DNA of 64,000 nucleotides from Lanius collurio (taxonomy: Eukaryota; Chordata; Aves; Passeriformes; Laniidae), in contig JACBWW010000067.1 in NCBI GenBank assembly GCA_020086605.1, forward strand, positions 566,425 through 630,424, given 5' to 3'. Position 1 is the first letter of the stretch, and every line of letters begins with the position of its first letter. The notes under the pieces were generated by a model. That model worked only from the letters and a program-made list of their open reading frames with translations. It ran no database searches and was not told the DNA's origin. Positions 62,401 to 64,000 of the stretch are shown here, piece by piece. Both the position numbers and the translations under genes were made by a program.

Positions 62401-64000
62401 CAATAAGCTGTGGTTTATCTGTCATTTCAGCTGTACCTTCAAAAGCATTTAGATGTTAAACAAAACAAGCCAAAATCTGATCACAGGAAGGTACCTTTGC
62501 TTTATGTTACTACGCAAACGTTTTGTTTGCATAGAATACCAAAATAATTTCAAGTAAATATTCTAATAAAAATGAAGTTTACAAAAACTGTTTGGGAAAG
62601 TATTTTTCTCCCCTTGTACCCAAGATTTTTTCAAATTAACTGAAATAGAAAGCAAAAATTGTATTTAAAGAATTATTGTTTCCAGTTACCTGGAGACAGA
62701 GCATGTTTTCCTTCTGCTATGGCAACAAGAACTTGTGAAGTGCAGTACCCCAATAACTTGGAGTTCTGCCACGAAATAGATGAAGAAGTACAAGCCCAGT
62801 ATGAGGGTGCTGTCTTTATCACTGTTTGCAGCTTTCAGTCTGAATTGTAAAATACTTTTCACTGTCTCCTTGCAACTCTGACTCACACAGCTAGTGGAAA
62901 GTGGCTTTAAGATACATAAAGGCCATCCTACATGCTAAATCCAGTGTCGAGGGTGATTGCTGCATTAGAAGGAGATAGTTGTCAGCAGCAGTAAGAGAAT
63001 AGTTCTGTACTTTGAAAATACTGGGGTTCTATTCAGGCTTCCTGTCAAATCCTGTAATTCATTTCTTGGGTGTCTCATGAGTCAGCTCCAATTTTCTTTG
63101 TTTGGAGATTTTTCACATTTGTGTTAGATCATTTTCCAAGTCCTCATTAAGTACTCCTTCTTTGGCTGGGTTTTAATCATGTTTTGAGGTTGCAGGCGTG
63201 TATTTTGCATTGATTTGTAGCTGTTACTTGTTGAATGCAGATATTAGATTTGGGATGGCTGACATGTCTCAGAGACAGTTTGTTTCTAAGGCAGGTATTT
63301 AAGGGCTGAGAAATGCAAAAGGATGAAAATAGAGTCAGTTCCCTCTTGTCTTTGGTGGTAGGGGTGTGGAATGTTAGACTGGGTGCAACAGCTTGGGTGT
63401 GCAGAGCCTGGCCTGGCCCAGCTGTGGGCCAGCCTTGCATCCTCAACCCTTACAAACTTGTGCACTGCACTCCCAGTTGGATCTGCTGAAACTTTCTCCC
63501 TTTCTCCCCTTCGTTGTGGTGGAGGTAATTCAGAGACAAGGTCACAGTCTATCGGTTATCCTAGGTAAATGCATGTGGAAAGATATACAATGTGTTCTAT
63601 AGAAGCAATAAGCATAATGCGGTATTTATCACACTAAAAATGTGGTTTTAAGAGTGATAAATGGCATTGATTGAAAACACACGTGGTATCTTTTGTGTCT
63701 CGAAATAAACACCACAGTGTTTAACCCGCTGGAATGCGCTATAACTTGTAACACATACGCTGGAATGTAAAAGTACTGCTGGGTGCAGGTTGAAGAGGAA
63801 ATTCAGAACTTCCTCAGGTCTTTTTCAAAGCTCAGACACTTTCATCTAAAACAAAGAAACAAAAGAAAGTGTTTATGAGACAATCTTTCACAGAAAATAC
63901 AACATTTTTTTTTCCTTAAATCTTTGGTTGTGTTTAATAATTTGAGGGAAGGACTAGTTTAAACTGTGAAAAGGACAGCCCCTAAATAAGTGACCCACAC

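Larger units (their letters stand above)
57811..64000 (+). other. Probable intron sequence, no gene recognised
   Basis: AT-rich sequence with T runs (58,577) and two simple repeats (60,252-60,272 and 62,379-62,400). The 63-codon frame at 62,659-62,850 follows a pyrimidine-AG (attgtttccag) but has no convincing donor and no recognisable homology. The window ends inside this stretch. Confidence 0.5.

Noticed and set aside
62659..62850. 63-codon frame after a pyrimidine-AG
   Set aside because: No convincing splice donor, ends in an ordinary stop, and the peptide matches nothing I know. Kept out as a gene.
1..64000. CRISPR arrays, bacterial operons, tRNA or rRNA genes
   Set aside because: No spaced direct repeats of CRISPR type, no operon-like frames and no recognisable A-box/B-box pair or rRNA segment were seen on either strand.

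Overview
The window is vertebrate nuclear DNA and almost certainly from a bird. Three CR1 LINE 3' ends are recognisable, one with the terminal ATTCTATG-type repeat. There are decayed MIR-type SINE pieces, and two LTR-like elements whose ends (TGTGGTGGG...CCACAACA and TGTTGTG...ACAACA) resemble avian endogenous retrovirus LTRs. A neoavian or passerine genome fits best, but that is inference. I see no bacterial-type genes, and no protein-coding exon that I can assign to a known gene.

Layout. Bases 1-26,100 are non-coding sequence of mixed composition. They hold three MIR-like SINE remnants (about 5,625, 19,230 and 24,120), a CR1 copy on the minus strand (6,919-7,683), an older CR1 copy on the minus strand (about 25,070-25,345), and several AT-rich, non-repetitive stretches that look like candidate conserved non-coding elements. 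Bases 26,150-26,620 form the only strong CpG island. It contains a near-perfect RFX X-box, an ETS/GABP site and an oriented YY1 site within about 70 bases, followed by a consensus splice donor. I read this as the promoter and first (5' untranslated) exon of a plus-strand gene. The gene is not identified. The X-box makes a ciliary or RFX-controlled gene an attractive hypothesis.

Bases 26,620-64,000 are AT-rich, with many long T runs on the plus strand and few A runs. This suits a long first intron transcribed left to right. It contains a plus-strand CR1 3' end (40,710-41,114), followed closely by a probable short LTR (about 41,135-41,519). It also contains a 1.47-kb probable ERVL-type solo LTR (53,532-55,002) with an internal minisatellite whose period changes from 20 to 28 bases. 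A small CpG-retaining patch with a short open frame (57,540-57,810) and one exon-like frame with good splice signals (48,829-48,993) are the best, still weak, candidates for hidden exons.

Nearly all open frames here are of chance length for 64 kb of vertebrate DNA and are not reported as genes.
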